NCBI GenBank assembly: GCA_021292105.1
Contig: CM037863.1
Span: 4,847,260-4,911,259 of the forward strand
Source of the DNA: Anadara kagoshimensis
Taxonomy: Eukaryota; Mollusca; Bivalvia; Arcoida; Arcidae
Direction: 5' to 3'
Length of the DNA: 64,000 nt
Part shown: positions 59,908 through 64,000 of the stretch, piece by piece
Numbering within the stretch: the stretch's first letter is position 1
How the letters are laid out: every line of letters begins with the position of its first letter
Notes under the pieces: generated by a model
The model's database searches: none
What the model was told of the DNA's origin: nothing
What the model saw: only the letters and a program-made list of their open reading frames with translations
Position numbers and translations under genes: made by a program

Positions 59908-60190
59908 TTTAGTCACGCAAGCTTTTTTGGAAAGCTAGTTCTTGTTAGATGCAACTTATTTAAAGCGAAAGTTCATGCTGTTTAATCAAATGCGACATCC
60001 GCGATAGGTTGTGTTTATTGCACATGCGCATGACCTTAAGTTCACAGTTCTAATAGGACGTTCAGAAGAAGCAGAAGTGATTTTGAAGAACTTGAACTAA
60101 TTTAACGGCAGTATAGCCTACAATCCATGACAATATTCTGTGTTAAGCTGTTTAATCGTTATCGAAGTATCATAAGTTTAATTTTTATTT
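59908..60190 (+). repeat. Diverged S fragment S10 (left end of inner block)
   Basis: Starts AGTCACGCAAGCTTTTTTGG with flanking sequence unlike all other S copies, then follows the inner block (GATAGGTTGTGTTTATTGCA, AATCCATGACAATATTCTGT) for ~270 bp. The independent left flank marks the true outer border of the inner inverted-repeat block. Confidence 0.65.
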
Positions 60191-61815
60191 ACTTAATATC
60201 AACATGTGTACATTTAAGGTTAGATACACATTTTAAAATTAACTCCTTACATTTAAATTATGATAGCAAAATTAAAATAAAAATATTTTAAATAAAACTA
60301 CCGACTTAACGAAAGTGAATAATTTACAAGATATCTGTTTGAAACCGTCTTGAGCACCGATTAAAAAGTGTCACCCACCCTGTGTTAAGACAGACGTAGG
60401 CTTAGATGAACTTTTGCCATCTATCGTCATACGTCGTCCATCCTCTGCCGTGTATAAACTTTTACATTTTAATCAACTCCTTAACCAACAATCCAAATTA
60501 GGTGATATTTAGCAGTAATGATGTCTAGGCAGAGGGCGTTCGGATTTACATAAAAGAAGTTGTTCTGTCCCTTTGGGGTCCTATAAAGTGTAATTGTGAA
60601 AATCACCTTTGTTACCATACAAGAGATATAGTTTAGATATTTCATTTAAATTTAAATTATTCTTAGGATCTTTAGTGTCAGATTTGCACAAATCATAGCT
60701 TTAGGGGCTAAATGGGGAAAAACAAGGGTTTTAATATGGATATTGCTAAAATTAGTATATTTGTAAATACATCTAGAAAATAATTTTCTAAAAGCATGTA
60801 TATCCGAATATTGTAAGTATTGGTCTAACGGTTATTTTATATGAATGAAGGTCATGGGATTAAAGGTTAATGTCTTAGAAGCAAATAAATGCTTAAATGA
60901 TTAATTATTTCAATAATTTTAAACTTTTTGTTTAGGCATCTATACAAGAATATTAAGGTATTGGCCTGACACTCATTCTGATATAGAGATCAAGGTGGTG
61001 CATTCAAAAGTCAATGTTACAGACACAAACAAATACCGAAAATGTTTTTGTATAGGCATGCGTATTAGAATATTGTTGACATTGATGTAATGAACACTTT
61101 AATATTTGAATGAAGGTGGTGCATTCAAAGATCAATGTCGTAGATGCAAACAAATTTTGACATGGTTAATTATCTTAAAAACTATCAACTGTTTGTGTAG
61201 GCGTGAACATAAGAATATTCTAGGCATTGGCCTACCACACATTTTGATAAAAAGATCAAGGTTGTGGGTTCAAAGTCAAGGTCACAGATGCAAATGAATA
61301 CTGAATTGGTTATTTATTTCAGAAACTATCTTTTGTATACGCACGCATAATAGGATATTGTAGGTATTAAACTAACGATCATTTTGATATATAAATGAAC
61401 AACATGGATTTTAAGGTCAAGGTCACAGATGCTATCGAATGCTGAAAAACCATAATCTATTTGTATAGATATGTAAATTTGAATATCATAAGTATTGACA
61501 TAAAGATCATTTTGATTCAGAAATGAATCAATATGTTTGTTTATTATTGGATATATGAATGAAGGTCATGGTTTTAAAAAGCAGGATCTCAAATGCAAAT
61601 AAATACTGAAACGACCTAGTTCTTTTAGATTCTATTTTAGCTGTTTATAAATATACTTACGTAAGACCTTAAATTTATTATATGGATTATTCTTAGAACA
61701 AATTGTAATTATTTTGCAAAAATCTTGACATATTGGCCCATATTGCTGAAAAAAATTAAAATTAATTATTGAACTACAGCATAAGATGTATACATATCCT
61801 CAGGTGAGCTAAAAG
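60191..61815 (+). repeat. Old, diverged M element
   Basis: 60191-60399 is AT-rich. The M head is recognisable from ~60405 (GTCCATCCTCTGCCGTGTAT). About six decayed monomers follow (near 60790, 60935, 61057, 61198, 61340, 61468), and an end CAGGTGAGCTAAAAGGGGCT lies at ~61802. More divergent than the other M copies, so probably an older insertion. Confidence 0.65.
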
Positions 61816-61975
61816 GGGCTTGGGTCTATTGTCATTTAATTGCTTTCTTATGTACGAGTTGTCTCGATTCGTGTTCGAGTTGACTTTTGGTACGCGATGT
61901 CTTAACATTTGTAGAAGTTATCCCAGGTAAGAATTGTCTTGGGTATGTGTGTAATTTATTTGCTGACATTATGAA

Positions 61976-63401
61976 TATGAAATCAAATTCGACATGCGTG
62001 ATAGGGTGTGTTTTGCATATGCACAGACCTTAAGTGCGCAGTTGAGACAGGACGTTCACAATTCAAGATGCAGAAGTGATTTTGGAAAACTTTTAAGTTA
62101 ACGGCAGTATTAGCCTACAATCCATGACAATATTCTGTGGTAAGGTGATTTATTTTTTCTATTGAACTGTTATAAACATTAAATATTTATTTACAGAGGT
62201 ATTTTGTAATGAGATAATCTTGTTACTTGGACTTTTACTTTCGGTTTCATTTTAGATGTGACAAAGATTATTTAAAATTCTTCTATAGTAGGGGGTGTCT
62301 GGGGTTATACCGAATATGGTAAAACAATTGACCAATTTTGTTGGGAAGAATAAAACCGGTATTATCTGACTTTGCGTATTATCGTACAAACTAGATTTTG
62401 AAAATCACCTTGGCTATTTATAAACGAATACCTCACTGGGTGTGTGTAGTGCGCAATCTATAATAGCAGACACCGGAAATGCTGATTCATAACAGTCTTA
62501 CATCACTGCAAACATTTAAAACAATAATTTATTGCCTATTAAATTTATGCTAACTAATACACAAACCCCATACAGTATCCCCATATATATCTGTTATCTG
62601 ACACATACTACACAATGCAAGGTGTGCATGACACCATACAAAGATCTTAAATCAAATTTAGCACCAACAAAAGTACTAGCTTCCTAAAAGTTTGCCTGAC
62701 TAAGCATTTCCTAATATGAGGCCTTGGTTACTGAGGGGCTTAATGCGGATCATAGGCTTTTCACTGCAGAATGGTCCTATGTATCTGTAATGTATTAGTT
62801 ATAATACATATTGTGTTAAAGTCGCACCAGTTGTTCCCCTTTAACTGTACTTTTGCGAGTTGTTCCTCATTAACTCTACTCTTGTATAAAAACCCCTTTG
62901 ATGATCATGAGCAGCATTAAATATTTCATGTGTTCATGTCGGACGTTCAGTTGTATGCCATAGTTTACCGCTCTAGGTCCGATATATCTTTTTAGATCAC
63001 CTGAGCCATCGGTTCAGATGAAGTATTTCTATCTATCTTCGTCCGTCGTCTGTCGTGTGTAAACTTTTCACATTTTAATCAACTCCTCCAAAACTTTAAA
63101 GCCAAATTGGATGATATTTGCCAGTAATGATGTCTAGGTAAGGGGCTTTCAGATTTACACAAACAAAAAGATTATCTCCCCTTGGGACCCCATGAAGGGG
63201 AAAATTGTTAAAATCTTCAAAAATTATCTCCTCTGAAATTACAAGAGATATAACTTAGATTTTTTATGTAAAACATACTTAGGTTACCTTGTTTCATATT
63301 TGCACAAATCGAATTTGTAGGGGCCGAAATAATGAAATGGCAAGGTACTTAAGGGGGAAATTGCCAAAATTAATGTATTTTTTTAATATATCTTAAACAC
63401 T
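61976..63401 (+). repeat. Composite repeat block S9 (5'-truncated)
   Basis: Begins inside the inner block (AAATCAAATTCGACATGCGT). Its right inverted end is at ~62668-62701 and its M head at ~62990. It then fuses to E6 at the same ACTCCTATACTGG point. Closest in sequence to S1. Confidence 0.78.
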
Positions 63402-64000
63402 CCTATACTGGTCTGTTTTACAAAGACATATATGTATCATAAAAACAAATGTCCCTACTTAACAAAGAACTTACTTCCTGATATCACAAAAACCAGCAAA
63501 ACAAAGCAATATCATACACAGATCACGTAATACCAAAATGTCTGTAGCGTCTTTATACTTATTACACAGTTATCTGATTTCTTTTCAGATGAAATTACAC
63601 ATTTTTTAGTTTTTTGAACGGAATTGTGTCTCTTAGCAGATTCAATTAAATTATGCACATAATGATTGTCTGTTTGATCTGAAACACCACACAATTTGTG
63701 TGCCTACTTAATGCCATATACTTTATGTTGAATAACATTAAATGATTTACCTTTGTCCATCAAGTCTGTCAAATACAAAGCAATATAAATCGGTTCTGCT
63801 GGTATTACTTTCAAATTTTCAGAACTAACAAAAGTCTTCTATTTGTTAAATGCACTAAAATAGTTCTTAATAGTATTGTCACTTTTTGAGCCAACTGAAT
63901 GATTAACCATGCTATGAGCCAAATCATGTAATCTATCTGAAACTGTTCCATTACAACTGACCACTTATACATCCTCTAAGATGGAATTGGTAAGACCTAA
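63402..64000 (-). mobile_element. DIRS/PAT-like retrotransposon remnant E6 (cut by window end)
   Basis: Only the 3' part is in the window: the tyrosine recombinase N-domain (HYVHNLIESAKRHNSVQKT at 63512-63694, LTNSILEDV at the edge) and the truncated Arg-box region. Left part resembles E1, while from ~63680 it resembles E3 (DQTDNHY, GVSDQ-type changes and CTTTATGTTGAATAACATTA), suggesting a recombinant copy. More of the element should lie beyond 64000. Confidence 0.82.

Overview
This window looks like repeat-dense, AT-rich animal DNA, most likely from a bivalve mollusc or another lophotrochozoan. The evidence is decayed tyrosine-recombinase (DIRS/PAT-type) retrotransposons, tRNA-derived SINE pieces, long AT and GA microsatellites, short-hairpin repeats with a ~145-bp tandem core, and a 1000-N scaffold gap. 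The species call is an inference. I see no convincing host protein-coding gene, no rRNA gene and no intact tRNA gene. Almost every coding signal belongs to broken transposable elements.

From 1 to ~41270 and again from ~59900 to 64000, the main structure is a composite repeat. A block 'S' (~1.6 kb) ends in the head of a hairpin-bounded repeat 'M'. S is followed either by a DIRS-like retrotransposon body 'E' (minus strand: gag-like coiled coil plus CCHC knuckle, reverse transcriptase, RNase H, tyrosine recombinase) or by the M tandem core plus a second repeat 'M2'. Six E copies are visible: E1 1293-4460, E2 14051-21500 (split by an insertion), E3 23982-29690, E4 31163-34470, E5 36088-39401 and E6 from 63402. 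S+E is ~4.9 kb and stands head-to-tail at S6-E4-S7-E5. All copies carry frameshifts and stops. E1, E2, E4, E5 and E6 share one 3' truncation inside the recombinase gene. Only E3 runs through the recombinase C-terminus into split direct repeats (B1-A2-B2), the signature of PAT/Ngaro-type elements.

Several other elements have inserted, and paralogous empty sites allow some of them to be dated. A ~4.1-kb element with CACAAGA termini, ~200-bp subterminal inverted arrays and a 3-bp target duplication splits E2. A 5.4-kb sister copy in the opposite orientation (42481-47898) sits in a TA-flanked MITE, which itself sits in an older repeat, giving a three-level nest. A 1.5-kb element with ~70-bp inverted repeats sits in the E3 gag. 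A 2.5-kb element with terminal arrays of CACTTTGAAAA-type motifs lies inside a ~1-kb ATG-trinucleotide array (51364-55020).

The stretches 9660-11290, 48660-51360 and 57060-59905 are mostly low-complexity or unrecognised single-copy sequence. The most notable features are the tandem, already-dead composite retroelement array, the split-repeat E3 copy, and the paired inverted CACAAG elements, for which no transposase is seen in the window.
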